DNA of 64,000 nt from Lepus europaeus (GCF_033115175.1 NC_084830.1:44089409-44153408); one strand, 5' to 3'; positions 43,746-55,921 are shown, counted from the stretch's first letter. Notes: generated from the letters alone by a model not told the origin. A program made the numbers and translations.

Positions 43746-44793
43746 ATATTTAAGGCTTTTGAGATTTTGGAATTTTTGTATTCAGTCTCATGAAGTATTT
43801 CCAAGCTCCTAAATAGCACTTGAGTACTTCACTGTCATTTATAAGGCAATATATTCAAAACTGAATCCTTACCTCTCATTGACCTTTACTAATTAGTATT
43901 GTTACAGTTTTCCAGATTGTATTTGGTGTGAGATATTTTTCCCCATTGCTTGATTTCCTGTGTTAGTTACTCTGTTACTTCGGTCTGTTAAGTTGGCAAG
44001 AAGGAGAGATACACTTCAGTAAGAGAATGTTATTGTGAGAATACCTGGGAAATGTGCAGGTGTTCCTTCTCCCGGAGCTCCACGGTCTCTAATGGTGTTT
44101 AACAGGCTCCATTAACAAGGGGACTGGCAGCTTAGAGTCACTTGGACTAAGTCACCATGACCTTTGTTGTCTGTGATCACTTAACATTTGTATTTTCTGA
44201 AATCCAAAGGTTGGGTGTTTTTGCAACCTTGAAATTTGGGATATCCTTGTTGGCCGTTTTAGCCCTTAATGGATGTTTTCAGCCTCTGCCTCAACTTCTG
44301 GGCATATTCGAGTCCATTTCATTGCTGGGGTTGTAAACCTGATTTAATTTGCATCAGTGTGTGGTGAGCCATAACAGTTTATATTGGAAGATAGGTTTTT
44401 TTTTTTTTTTCCCCCTTAAGGGCACTGCACAACAGACAGGGATTTTGAGGTCACATTGGGTTTCCAGTAGTTAGTAAATTTGTTTCTTATTTGTTTAGTC
44501 ATTTATTTATTGAACAGAAGTTTCTTAAACTAGTGTGTGTGCTTCTATGTTAGATTCTTAGTGGGAATATGAGGCTGGATAAGACCTGGTACACATCTTT
44601 GTGGGGTATGCATTCTGGCTCTAGTGATAATGTCAGACAATGCATGAATACAGAGAAGAATAATGACTCAGTGTCCAGTGAGATGAGACCACAGTAGACA
44701 GTGAGATTAGTGGTGTGTCTGTATGTTTGCGTGTATGTGTGGGTGAGGATGGTGGTAGAGGAGAGGTTATTAATGAAAACTTGCCAGAAAAGG
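43746..44793. other. Unique intronic sequence
   Basis: About 1 kb with no gene. T run followed by CCCCC near 44397-44415. Confidence 0.5.
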
Positions 44794-45097
44794 TTTTTTT
44801 TAAAAGATTTATTTATTTATTTATTTGAAAGGCAGAGTTACAGAGAGGTCTTCCATCCTCTGGTTTACTCCCCAGATGGCCACAATGGCCAGAGCTGGAC
44901 TGATCCAGCCAGGAGCTTCTTCCGGGTCTCCCACACAGGTGCAGGGGCCCAAGGACTTGAGCCATTGTCTATTGCTTTCCCAGGCCATAGCAAAGAGCTG
45001 GATCAGAAGTGGAGCAGTTGGGACTTGAACTGGCACCCATATGGGATGCTGGCACTGCAGATGGCAGCTTTACCTGCTATGCTACAGCGCCAGCCTC
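44794..45097 (-). mobile_element. CSINE, near full length
   Basis: Tail with four ATTT units, GA run almost lost, B-box 'gggacttgaactggc' and a head ending cagcgccagcc. Confidence 0.93.
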
Positions 45098-45168
45098 CTG
45101 TATTATTTATGTTCTTATACATATGCCTGACCCTTTATTTTATATAGTAATCACATGCATCATATTCT

Positions 45169-45476
45169 TTAAAACATATTTATTTGAAAGGTAGAGGGAG
45201 AGAGATCAAGATCTCTTCCATCTGCTGGTTCACTTCCCAAATGGTCGCAACAGTGAGGTCTGGACCAGGCTAAAGCCAGGAACCCAAAACTTCATCCTGG
45301 TATTCCACATGAATGGCAGGGGCACAAGTACTTGGGCCATTTTCTGCTGACTACCCAGGTGCACTAGCAGGAAGCTAGATAAGAAGTAGAGCAGCTAGGA
45401 CTCTAACCTGCACCCTGAAATGGGATGCTGGCATTGCAAGTGGAGTCTTAACCTATTGTGGCACAATGCTGGCCCC
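45169..45476 (-). mobile_element. CSINE, full length, older
   Basis: 'aaaacatatttatttgaaag' tail, GTGGCAGG-variant body and a head ending aatgctggcccc. atcatattctt flanks both sides. Confidence 0.9.
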
Positions 45477-45624
45477 TCATATATCATATTCTTAACTATT
45501 TCAATATGCGTTTCTAAATGCATATTATGTAATTATGTAATAAAATATATATTTTATCTATTAGTCTTTTAAATTTTTCTTCCAGTTTTAGTATATGTGC
45601 TGCTGAAGTGAGCCATTTAACTTG

Positions 45625-45959
45625 TTTTTTTTTTTTTTTAAAGATTTATTTATTTATTTGAAAGAGTTACACAGAGAGATGAGAGGCAGAGAGAGAGAGA
45701 GGTCTTCCATCCACTGGTTCACTCCCCAATTGGCTGCAATGGCCGGAGCTGTGATCCAAAGCCAGTAACAAGGAGCTTATTCCGGGTGTCCCACATGGGT
45801 ACAGGGGCCCAAGGACTTGGGCCATCTTCTGCTGCTTTCGCAGGCTGTAGCAGAGAGCTGGATTGGAAGTGGAGCAGCCTGGTCTCACAGTGGCGCCCAT
45901 ATGGGATGCTGATGCTTCAGGCCAGGGTGTTAACCCACTGCACCACAACACCAGCCCCT
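45625..45959 (-). mobile_element. CSINE, full length
   Basis: T run, aaagatttatttatttattt, body and a head ending aacaccagcccc. The B-box is altered (ggtctcacagtggc). Confidence 0.93.
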
Positions 45960-46337
45960 ACCTATTCTTGAAATTATAAATATTGTCAAGAATTTGGCAA
46001 AAACCGTTACTTGTCTGTATAGAAAGGCTCCCTCCCCCAGAAGAGTTTGAAAACTTAGTATTGAGATTCAGGAAAAAATACTGACAGGAATCTAACAATA
46101 TATAAGGGACAATATATAAGTAAAGTGAGATAAAAAAACTTTTGGATGGGACTAAGGTTGAGGTAACATTTAAAAGTTAAAGTATTTGAGAATTTGGATG
46201 TCACTGAAAAACATTAATGGAGAATTCTAGTGTTTGAAAGTGACATGGAAGTCTCTTAACCTTTGAATCATTGTATTGCCAGTGTCAGTATAACAGGAGT
46301 TCATATTCTTCCTACTTTATGAGATAGCCCAATGATA
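45960..46337. other. Unique intronic sequence
   Basis: No gene recognised. Confidence 0.5.
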
Positions 46338-46378
46338 GGTATCTTAGTTCATTTGTGCTGATAAAAAACAGAAATTAG
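46338..46378 (-). mobile_element. MLT1-like LTR fragment, left part
   Basis: 'gtatcttagttcatttgtgc' is the antisense start of a MaLR LTR, split by the next CSINE. Confidence 0.5.
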
Positions 46379-46715
46379 GGTGGGCAATGGGGTGCAGAAG
46401 GTTAGAGGCCACTGCTTGGGATGCCTGCATCACATAACAGAGTACCTGGTTTGAGTCCTGGCTAGCCCACACTTCCCATCAGCTTCCTGCTAATGTTTCT
46501 GGGGGCAACAGATTGTCACCCAATACTTGGGTTCCTGCCACCCTGTACAAGATCTGGATGCAATTCCTGGCTCCTTGATTTGTTCTAGGCTAGTCTTGGC
46601 TACTGTGGGCATTTGAGGAGCAAAGCAGCGGGTGGAAGATCTCTCTCTTCCCCTCCCTCCTTTTTTCTGTGTCATTCTGCCTTTGAAATAAATAAGTAAA
46701 TATTAAAACAACAAC
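46379..46715 (+). mobile_element. CSINE, old copy
   Basis: 'gggtgggcaatggggtgcag' to an AAAT tail continuing into (ACA)n. Splits an MLT1-like LTR. Confidence 0.83.
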
Positions 46716-46739
46716 AGTGACAACAAAAGAAAAGCAAAA

Positions 46740-46870
46740 AAACTCTGGATTTATCTTCCTACAGTTCTGGAACCTGGGAAGTGGGAGATAAAGATGTTTA
46801 ATTGGTGAGGTCTGCTCTTGTTTCTTAGATAGCTGTGTCATCACGTGGTGCTGGGTAGAAATAGGAAAAC
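46740..46870 (-). mobile_element. MLT1-like LTR fragment, right part
   Basis: 'tacagttctggaacctggga' and 'ggtgaggtctgctcttgttt' continue the antisense MaLR pattern. Confidence 0.5.
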
Positions 46871-46899
46871 CAGTCTGTATTAGCCACTTTTATTTACAT

Positions 46900-47860
46900 T
46901 AAAATTTTTAAACTTTATTTTATTTTTTGATGGAGTAATTAGAGATCTGATTCTACTTTTGTTTCCTCCACTTTACGCCTATCATAAAGTTTCACAGTGA
47001 ATTCTGGGGTGGGGCGGGAGGAAGGCGTGACGTGAGTGTTCAGATTCTGGGGTGGGGCTGTGTGCTTGGCCCTAGGAGGGGTAGGCAGGGCGGGCCTCAC
47101 TGGGGCAGCTGCAGAAGCACTGACTGCTGGGCCGGCAGGTAGGTGATGTTCCGGGAGCGTGAGAGCTGCTATGTCGTGTCCTCCGCTGTCTCCAGTTTGC
47201 ACAGCTTCATCAGGCCATCGGCTGCTGTAGCCAGGGAGTTGGCGCTTAGCTCGATCTGCTCGGCGGCTTCCGGGTCGCCTCCCATAGAGATGATGGCCGC
47301 CTTCTGCTGCTGCTCAGCCTTCACCACAAATCTGGCCTTCCCTGCTTCCCACTGAGCCACCTGTTTGGCTTCCAGGGCTTCTGTGAACTCCTTCCCCAAG
47401 GTCGGATCGTCAAGGACGTGTCATCCAGGATGAGGCCAACGTTGCACTCGGTGAGGCCATCGCTCACCTGCCTGGAGGCCAGCTTGATCCTTGAGGATCT
47501 TGGTGATGGATGGCAGCACACGCTTGTCATACTTTTCTCTGATGCTGGTGAAGATGTGTGGAAGCTGGCTGGTCACGGCCTGAAGAGGATGTCCAGTGTG
47601 ATGTTGACATACTGTAAATCTTCGCTGCCTGTGAATGACCAGCTCGTACTGTGAGTGTGAGCTGCAGTCACAGATAACTGGTTTCTGCACCTCACCCACC
47701 ACCATGTCCTGTAAGCCATGGATCCACATTATATAAGGCAGAATTCACCATGCCTTCGGTGACAGCTAAGGCCAGGCTGAACTTGACAGCCATGTTTCCT
47801 TCTGCTGGACCCACTCACACCTGCATCCACATGAATTCCCCAAACTTGCCTACTGCTTTA
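46900..47860 (-). pseudogene. Processed pseudogene of prohibitin (PHB1)
   Basis: Read on the - strand, this is an intronless, decayed copy of PHB1 mRNA. PHB1 is the inner mitochondrial membrane scaffold that forms rings with PHB2. The start-like ATG (47793-47791) opens a segment matching the N-terminus (SALYNVD). Later segments match [57 protein letters not shown] and [11 protein letters not shown]. Pieces lie in different frames with stop codons, and at least three internal blocks are missing (two after the N-terminus, one before SRQVSD). The stop and a PHB1-like 3' UTR follow to about 46930, then an A-rich remnant of the poly-A tail. No introns, broken frame and poly-A trace mark an L1-mediated retrocopy. 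Not translatable as a whole. Confidence 0.94.
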
Positions 47861-47861
47861 A

Positions 47862-47868
47862 AATTTAT

Positions 47869-47902
<34 letters not shown>

Positions 47903-48162
47903 CTCTGAGACCTAATAACCACTGGTTCACTCCCCAGATGCCCACAACAGCCGGCCAGGTGGAAGCCAGGAGCTCAGAACTCAATTCTGATTTCCTTTAT
48001 GGGTGGCAGAGGCTCAGCTACATGAGCCATTACTTGCTGTATCCCAGGCTATTTGTTAGCAGGATATTGGAATTGGAAGTGGTTCAAACCCAGGTACTGT
48101 GAGAGGGTCTGTGAGCATAGCAAGCATCTTGCTAACCCTTGTACCAAACATCCGCCCAACTT
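47862..48162 (-). mobile_element. CSINE, old copy
   Basis: 'aaaatttatgagagagagag' start, long (GA)n, GTGGCAG-variant body and an old-type head 'ccaaacatccgccc'. It abuts the 5' side of the pseudogene. Confidence 0.85.
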
Positions 48163-49488
48163 GTTTATTTTATAAAGACAGTACTAGGGTACGTGTGCTT
48201 AAGCATGCATAATAAATCCTATCTCTCAAGTTCCATGAGAGAGGTTCCTTGTGGGTGAGTTGCTCACAAAATTCTCTAGCATCTTGAAGAGTGCATACTA
48301 TAAAAGCACTCAGTAATTCCAATAATAAAAAAAATTAATTTCAAAGCTAAAAAAAATCTGTGAGGAACAACTTATTTTGGACTTCTGATTAAAAACATTG
48401 TATTATGATAAGATTCTGAGGTGTTAAAATCCACACTATGTTAAGGACAGGTGAAACTCTGTTCATTATAATATATTTGACAAGTCAGGAAAATAGAAAA
48501 ACAGATTGTGTATGTATTTTAGACTGACTTTTAATTATGAGAATTTTGCAAAAAACTGTAAGGGTTTTGAGAGCAAATAGTATAAAATTATTTGAAGTTA
48601 AATAATAGCTGAAAAAAAAAAAACATCAGTTTTCATTTAAAACACCAGAAAGAGAAAGAGGAAATAAAGACAAAACAGTACAAAATATATTTACCAAAAT
48701 AAATCATGTGTTTTCACTTGACCAGTATCCCAAAGACACTCTTTTTGCCTAAGCTAAATTAGTAGCATTTCAGTTGTTCCACATGTTGAGAAAACGAGAT
48801 ATGAACACCAATAGAAAATTCTAGGTGTATTTACTGGAGTCATTTGGGAGGCCCGTGACTTGTTTAAGTGAGCAAGATCATGAGCGTGCTTTGAAGCAGA
48901 CTTTGGTAACTGCTGAAGAATTCTGTGGAGGTTAGATTACTTTTGGTGAGCATTAAAGTGATTTGTTATTATAACGCTGCTCCATTGCTACAGCACGAGC
49001 ATGGCTCGTCTTGCACTGCCTGTGCTTGCTTGGCTAGGAAGTACATGAAGTGTCTTTGATTTCTGAGGCAAAGTTGTTATTTTTTTGAAAATTTAAAAGA
49101 TGACCTGTCTCTGGTAGGACTGTGTTTTCTGGCTTAAAATATGTTTATACTTCCTTCTTTTCCCCTGCTCATTAGCCTCTTCCTATTTTTATTTTTTTTC
49201 ACTGCCTGATCTAATTCTTCTACCTTTCTTTTGCCAATATGTTTAACTCTTTTATCTCATTGTTCTGCTGTGGCATTTGCTTAGCAAAATGCTAGTCCTG
49301 GAAAAATTCTACTCTCTGCTTCTCCTTCCCTACCTTTAGACTTCTGAGCAGCAGTGGAAAAAATACACTAGATTGCTATTCTAACTTTGTGGTCTCTAAC
49401 ATCACCAAGGCACTTAGTGTTACCTAGTAGTGATCTGATTCCACTTCATGAGGTTTTTTTTTGTTTCTTTGTTTCCTTTTTTAATAAC
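48163..49488. other. Unique intronic sequence
   Basis: About 1.3 kb, AT-rich, with no gene or repeat recognised. A-run of 12 at about 48612. Confidence 0.5.
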
Positions 49489-49497
49489 TTCTCTCCT

Positions 49498-49828
49498 GGG
49501 GCCTGCATTGTGGCACAGCAGGTTAAGCTGCTGCTTGCAACGAAGGCGTCCCATAAGAGCACTGATTAGAGTCCTTGCTACTCCACTTCCTATGTAGCTT
49601 CCTGTTAACGTGCCTGGGAAAGCTCCAGAAGATGGCCCATGTGTTTGGGCCTCTGCTGCCCACATGGAAGACCTGGATAAACTTCCTGGCACCTGGCTTT
49701 GTCCTGGCCCATCCCAACCGTTGTGGCCACTTGGGGAGTGAGTCAGAGGATAGAAAATCTTTCTCTCTCTCTCCCTCCTCCTCTCTCTGTAACTCTGCCC
49801 TTCAAATAAATAAATAAATCTTAAAAAT
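49498..49828 (+). mobile_element. CSINE, full length
   Basis: 'ggggcctgcattgtggcaca' to an AAAT tail. Target duplication ttctctcct at 49489-49497 and 49829-49837. Confidence 0.94.
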
Positions 49829-49837
49829 TCTCTCCTC

Positions 49838-50275
49838 TGGCTATTCTGAATACACTCATATATCTTCAGGTGTTGAATTCTAACTTCCTCATTAACCACA
49901 GATAAGTTATCCTCCTATTTCATAAAGTAAGCAGAAACTAGTATATGAGAATTCCCTCAACCTCTGCCACCAGACTACAGTCTTTCCTGTAACTCAACCC
50001 ATTGTTTTTCTCCTATTGTAACACATGTGTCTCTAGCCCCTCTGAAGTTAAGCAGTCCTATCCTGTCATGTGCTTTGGATCCATTGCTTCCAGAACCTTT
50101 TCAGGGACATGCTTTCTTTATTATCTCTTCTGTATTTTCAACTTTTCCTTATTTTACTAATCCATCTCAAATATCATTTACACTTGCTCAAGAATTTCTC
50201 CTGTTTTTTTTCTTTTATCTTCTTCAACTCATGTCCTTAGTAAGTATCCTTTCTAGAAACTTCAAGTGTAGGGTG
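49838..50275. other. Unique intronic sequence
   Basis: No gene recognised; pyrimidine-rich. Confidence 0.5.
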
Positions 50276-50509
50276 AGGGCTGGTGCCATGGCGTAGCAGG
50301 TAAAGCTACTACCTGCAGTGACAGCATCCCGGCTGCTCCACTTTCAATCCAGCTCCCTGCTAATGTGCCTAAGAAAGCAGTGGAAGATGGCCCAAGTCCT
50401 TGGGCCCCTACACCTGTGTGGGAGACCTGGAAGAAGCTCCTGGCTCCTAGCTTCAGATTGGCCCAGCCCTGGCCGTTGCGGCCAGTTAGGGAGTGAACCA
50501 GTAGCTGGA

Positions 50510-50551
<42 letters not shown>

Positions 50552-50598
50552 CTCTGTAACTCTGCCTTTTAAATAAATAAATAAGTCTTTAAAAAAAA
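50276..50598 (+). mobile_element. CSINE, full length
   Basis: 'gagggctggtgccatggcgt' head lacking the usual B-box segment (deletion at gcatcccggctgctcc), then a (CT)n of about 17 units and an AAAT tail. Confidence 0.92.
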
Positions 50599-50764
50599 GT
50601 TGATGTTTGTCATCAGTTATAGTTTGGAAATTAATAATTAAAAATTGTAGAGTTATCTGTAATTGTTTTCTGTACTTTTACTATCTGGCTTCTGCTTCCA
50701 CCGTTGTGCTAAGTAAGATATTCTCGCTAACAGCACTAATAATCCCTTATCACTAAATTTAGGT

Positions 50765-50823
50765 ATCTTTTAAATGAAATTAATTGTATTGAGGTCTAAT
50801 TGACATAAAATAAATTCATTCTT
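50765..50823 (-). mobile_element. L1M 3' end, antisense (first of four parts)
   Basis: 'ttgtattgaggtctaattga' is the antisense L1M 3' UTR end. This old L1 continues at 51486, 53326 and 54107 around later insertions. Confidence 0.7.
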
Positions 50824-51147
50824 TTTTTAAATATTTATTTATTTATTTGTAAGAGAGTTACACACACACACACACACATACATACAGCTCTTCTGTCAGC
50901 TGGTTCACTCCCCAGTTGGCTGCAACGGCCAGAGGTGGGCTGGTCTGAAGCTAGGAGCCAGGAGCTTCTTCTGGATCTCCCATGTGGGTGCAGAGGCTCA
51001 AGTACTTGGGCCATCTTCTGCTTTTATAGGCACATTAGCAGGAAGTTGTATCAGAAGTGGAGCAACCAGGCCTTGAACCACCACCCATATGGGATGCTGG
51101 CTTTGCAGGCTATAGCTTTATCTGCTGTACCACAGCACCACCCCCCA
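50824..51147 (-). mobile_element. CSINE with (CA)n
   Basis: Tail, then a (CA)n array (50862-50886) in place of the GA run, body and a head ending acagcaccacccccc. Confidence 0.92.
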
Positions 51148-51150
51148 CAA

Positions 51151-51485
51151 CTTTTTTTTTTTTTAAAGATTTATTTTATTTATTTGAAAGACAGAGTTAC
51201 AGAGAGAGGTAAAGACAGAGAGAGAGGTTTTCCATCCGCTGGTTCACTCCCCAATTGGCCTCAATGGCTGGAGCTGTGTCGATCTGAAGCCAGGAGCTAG
51301 GAGCTTCTTCTGGGTCTCCCACGCTTGTGCAGGGGCCCAAGGACTTGGGCCATCTTCTACTGCTATCCAGGCCATAGCAGAGAGCTGAATCGGAAGAGAA
51401 GCAGCCAGGACTAGAACCGGTGCCCATATGAGATGCCTGTGCTTCAGTCCAGAGCTTTAACCCACTGCCCCACAGCGCTGGTCCC
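51151..51485 (-). mobile_element. CSINE, full length
   Basis: T run, aaagatttattttatttatt, body, B-box 'ggactagaaccgg' and a head ending cagcgctggtccc. Confidence 0.94.
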
Positions 51486-52029
51486 AGATTGCAACTTCTA
51501 AATCCAGAACTTTATCACCTCCCATGGAAACCCATTAAGTATCTTTCTTTGTTTTCCCTGCTGTCAATGTGTGACAACCACTCATCTGTTCCTTGTCTGT
51601 TTAGATTTGCCTGTTCTGGATATTTCATGTAAATGAAATCATAAAATATGTAGCTCTTTGTATTTGGCTTCTTTCACTTAACATAATGTTTCTGAGGTTC
51701 ATCCTAGTAGAAGTGTGTTATCAATACTTCATTATTTTTAATGGCTCGATAATAGTCCACTGTGCAGTATGACACATTTTGTTTGTCTGTTTGTTATTGA
51801 TGGATATTTGGGTTATTTCTACCTTGAGCTGTTGTGCACTGAGCTGCTGTGAACATTTATTTACAAATATTTGTTTGAATGCTTATTTTAAATTCTTTTG
51901 GGTATATACCCAGGTGTGGAATTGTTGGGTCATATGCTAAGTCTAGATTTAATGTATTGATGAATTGCCAGATTTTGTGTTTTGTAAATATTTTTCCCCA
52001 GTTTATGCCTTCATTTTCTTACCATCCTT
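51486..52029 (-). mobile_element. L1M 3' UTR and ORF2 end, antisense (second part)
   Basis: 'gatttgcctgttctggatat', 'ggcttctttcacttaacata', 'gatggatatttgggttattt' and 'gggtatatacccaggtgtgg' are landmark antisense L1 text in the correct order. It stops at 'cttcattttcttac', where another element intrudes. Confidence 0.88.
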
Positions 52030-53325
52030 TTTTGAAAATAAACTTCCAATTTTAGATTTGCAGAAAAATTGGGAATAGGGAAATTTTGCATATTCCTTTT
52101 GCTCAGTTTCATCTATTAATATCTTAGGGACATTTTTTCACAACTGATGAATTAATATTGACACATTAGTATTACTAAAATCCAATTCCTTGTTTTTTAC
52201 CCATCCTGTTTCTAGTGCAGGATCATATCCAGGTTCCCTTCTTACTTTAATCTGCCTGTTTTCCCAGGCTATTCTTGGCTGTGACAGTTTCTTATATTCC
52301 TTTGATTTTGACCATTATCTTGAGTTCTGAGGAACACTGGTTAGGTATTTTGTGAAATGTCCCTCAGTTGGGGTTTGTCTTACAGTTTTCTCATGATGAT
52401 TCTGGAATTACTGGTTTTGGGGAGGAAGATCACTTACTATCAAGTGTGTATACCATGATTTATCACCTGACTCATTGCTGTTGATGCTAACCGTGATACC
52501 TTGGCTGAAGCAGTGTTTGTCATTTTCTTCGTTGGAAAGTCACTCTTTGTTCCCTCTTTTCATACTGTGTTCTTGGCAAAGAAGTCAGTGTATATAGCCT
52601 ATACTAGAGGAGCGGGGTATCTATATAAATTATTTGTAATGCTTGTGTATAGGAGATTTATTTAGTTACTTGTATCAGTATGGACTTACGGATGTTTTGT
52701 GTTTTGTGTTATAATTCAATAGTACTTTATTGTTGCTCAAATGTCTTCAGGTTTGGACATTCAGTATCGTTTAAGTTGGCTCTGTGGCCCTTTGAAATAC
52801 CCTATCCTCATGGACTTTTTGGGCAAGCTCTTCCTTATTTTCGGACACTACAATATGCTCCAGGTTCTTCTTGAGGTCTCCCTCTGCCCCTGAGCTTTCC
52901 TAGAATCTTTCTAGAATCTACCAATCTCTAAGGAGCCCTTTTTTTTTTTTTTTTTTTTAAACTGGAGGGTGGTATTAGAGGATGAGATCTGGATGCTGGT
53001 TCTATTCAGTGCTAGTAGGATGTCATTGCTTGTAGGCCTCTCAGTGGACAGGCAAGGAAATCTGTGTATATACTGACTTCTGTATATATACATGTGTTTA
53101 AAAGTGTTTCTGTATGTAGCCATCTGTGCCTTAAGCAGAGTAAGTTCATACTGATGTCTCCTACTTCATAATTTGTTACCACATGGATCATTTCATTACC
53201 CTCCCTTGCTTTTCTGTAACTTTCCACTCCAACAGTGAGAAATCTGATTTCTACCATCTGCCATCCATTTACTTAATTGTTCAGTTTCAGTGTACATATA
53301 TAGTGGTTTCAGAAGGTTTTTTTTA
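52030..53325 (-). mobile_element. L1M-type 3' UTR element nested in L1M ORF2
   Basis: Starts with a T-rich end and 'cttccaattttagatttgca', then 'tcttggctgtgacagtttct', 'tgaaatgtccctcagttggg' and 'ggatgtcattgcttgtaggc': an antisense old L1M 3' UTR of about 1.3 kb. The host L1 resumes in register right after it ('cattgtcttttgaacagcag'), so this is an insertion into the host. Confidence 0.78.
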
Positions 53326-53765
53326 ACATTGTCTTTTGAACAGCAGAAGTTTTATATTTTGATGGAAATCAGTTTATCAGTTTGTTCTTTGATGATTCAT
53401 GCTTTTGTCATATCTATAAAATCTTTTCTTTTCCCGAGGTCACTTAGATTTTTCTTCTTTGTTTTGTTCTATATGTTTAATAGCTTTAGTTTTCAAATCT
53501 GTTATCTGCTTTGAGTTAATTTTTTGTATATATTGTGGGTTGTGCATAGGTTCATTTTTTCCTGTATATTTATCCAGTTATTTCAGCTCCATTTGTTGAA
53601 AAAACTGTATATTTCTACATTGAATTACCTTGGCATCTTTGTTAAATCAATTGACTGTATATATGTGAATTACTTATGTATTATCTGTTCTGCTCCATTG
53701 AACTATATGTCTGTCTTTAAACCAGTACCAGAGTGTCTTGATTATTGTAGCTTTATAGTAATTTT
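53326..53765 (-). mobile_element. L1M ORF2, antisense (third part)
   Basis: 'gagttaattttttgtatata', 'ctccatttgttgaaaaaact' and 'tctgctccattgaactatat' continue host ORF2 on the - strand. Coding is destroyed. Confidence 0.88.
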
Positions 53766-53804
53766 TTGAAGAATTATTTTATTTATTTGAAAGGCAGGGT
53801 TAGG

Positions 53805-53842
<38 letters not shown>

Positions 53843-54106
53843 TCGATCGATTGATCCTCTATCTACTGGTTCACTCCCCAAATAGTTGCAACTGCTGGGG
53901 CTGGGACTCCATCTGGATCGCCCTCATGGGTGGCAAGGGCCCAAGCACTTGGGCCATCTTCTGCTGCTTTCTCGTGTGCATCAGCAGGGAACTGGATTGG
54001 AACTGGGGTAATGGGGACATGAATCGGTGCCCATAGGTCCCTATGGGATGCAGGTATCCAGGTAGCAGCTTAAACCGCTATACCACAATGCCCCCCCCCC
54101 CCCAAA
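53766..54106 (-). mobile_element. CSINE inside L1M ORF2
   Basis: 'gaagaattattttatttatt' tail, (GA)n of about 15 units, body, and a head disrupted by a C run (about 13 C at 54091-54104). agtaatt flanks both sides. Confidence 0.9.
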
Positions 54107-54240
54107 GTAATTCTTGAAATCAGGTAGAGTAAGTACTATAATATTGTTCATGTCTTTCAAAATTATTTTGGCTATTCTAGCTCTTTTGCATTTTCATGTC
54201 CATTTTAAAATCAGCTTCTCATTTCTTGTTAGAAAACCCT
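54107..54240 (-). mobile_element. L1M ORF2, antisense (fourth part)
   Basis: 'ttcttgaaatcaggtagagt' and 'aaaattattttggctattct' complete the antisense ORF2 run before similarity fades. Confidence 0.85.
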
Positions 54241-54780
54241 GCTGAGATTTTAAACAGAAGATCATTGATAATAATTTATGTGTAATGAAGTTTGCTTCCT
54301 CTAAGTGAACAGCTTAGTGAGTTTTGACAAAATGTGTATAGTACTTTTTTTGTGTGTGAAGAGGATTTGCCAGGCTCTTCATGCCAGCACAGTGAGAAAT
54401 GAGGGTCTCCTAATAAATGGTTTGGTTTAAATCTATCCTATGACTATTTTTTCTGTTTGTCCCCATATGATCTTCATTCATTTCCTTTCCCCTCTTTTCC
54501 TGCCTTTTTATGATTAATTTATTATTTTTATTTCATATTATCTCTGTTATTGTTTTATTAGTTATTCTCACTTTTTCTTTGTTATTTTGAAGTTTGCGAT
54601 ATGAATCTTTAATTTATCAAAAATCTTTCTTCAAATAATAATAAGCCTCTTCACATATATGAAACCTCTGTGGCGGAATACTTTAACTTTTTGGCTCTTT
54701 TCTTTTGGCCTGTATACTTCTTTGGCTTATTTGTACATCTTTTTTTATTTTAAAGACAATATGAGTTTTTCCATAAACTC
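54241..54780. other. Unassigned, possibly decayed LINE
   Basis: AT-rich, no gene. Possibly further old LINE sequence, but without firm landmarks. Confidence 0.35.
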
Positions 54781-55112
54781 TAAAAAATTATTTTTATTTT
54801 ATTTGAAAGGCAGAGAGACAGAGCTGGACAGAGGGAGAGTGAGAGAAAGAGATCTTCTGTCTGCTGGTCTACTTCCCAAATGCCCACATCATCCAGGGCT
54901 GGGCCAAGCTGAAGCCAAGAACCTGGAATTCCACCCAGGTCTTTCATGTGGGTGACAGGGACTCAAGTACTTGAGCCATCACCTGCTGCCTCCCAGTGTG
55001 TGTATCAGCAGGAAGCTAGAGTTGAAGTATAGCCAGGACTCAAACCTAGGCACTCTGTTACGGGATGTGGGCATTCCAAGTGGAGACTTAAGCCATCATG
55101 CCAAATACCTGC
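54781..55112 (-). mobile_element. CSINE, old copy
   Basis: 'aaaaaattatttttatttta' tail, 'catgtgggtgacagggactc' body and an old-type head 'ccaaatacctgcccc'. Confidence 0.87.
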
Positions 55113-55172
55113 CCCTGTACATCTTATTAAACTCACATATGACCCTACTTTTGATTTAAATAGTTATATTTT

Positions 55173-55519
55173 TTGAAGATTTTTTACTTATTTGAGAGGT
55201 AGAGTTACAGACAATGAGAGGGAGAGACAGGGAGAAAGGTCTTCCTTCCATTAGTTCACTCTCCAAATGGCCGCAGCGGTCGGAGCTGTGCCAGTCGGAG
55301 CTGTGCCAATCCGATCCGAAGTCAGGATCCAGGTGCTTCTTCCTGGTCTTCCATGCGGGTGTAGGAGCCCAAGCACTTGGGCCATCCTCCACTGCCCTCC
55401 TGGGCCACAGCAGAGAGCTGGCCTGGAAGAGGAGCAGCCGGGACTAGAATCGGGACCCATATGGGATGCTGGTGCCACAGGCAGAGGATTAACCTACTGT
55501 ACCATGGCACTGGTCCCTG
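55173..55519 (-). mobile_element. CSINE, full length, intermediate type
   Basis: Carries a short local duplication (gtcggagctgtgcca twice, 55279-55308). B-box 'ggactagaatcggg'. Target duplication aatagttatatttt at 55159-55172 and 55520-55533. Confidence 0.95.
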
Positions 55520-55612
55520 AATAGTTATATTTTAAAGAATAATTCAAAATTAGAAAACCTAAAAAAATTGTGAAAGAGCAACATTCAAGTTGCCATCTTA
55601 ATTTTGTTTTCT

Positions 55613-55921
55613 TTTTAAATTTTTATTTATTTATTTGAGAGGTAGAGAGCAAGAGAGACAAATAGAGAGCTACTGTTGTTGGCTCACTTCCTAAATGCCT
55701 GCAATGGCCCCAGCTGGGCTGTTTTGGGCAAAGAGCCAAAACCAGGAGCTGGGAACTCAATCCAGGAGGCAGACAGGAAGCCAGTCACTTGAGCCGTCAC
55801 CACTGTCTCCCTGAGTTTGCATTAACCGGAAGCTGGAGGCAGAAACAGAGCTGAGAATGGGACCCAGGTCCTCTGATGCAGAATGAAGACGTCTTAACTG
55901 CTAGGCCAACCACATGCACCC
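55613..55921 (-). mobile_element. CSINE, old copy
   Basis: 'atttttatttatttatttga' tail, old body and head 'ggccaaccacatgcaccc'. Confidence 0.83.

Noticed and set aside
47169..47399. Open frame resembling prohibitin as a possible real paralog
   Set aside because: Only a segment of a larger retrocopy with frameshifts, stops and missing blocks on both sides.
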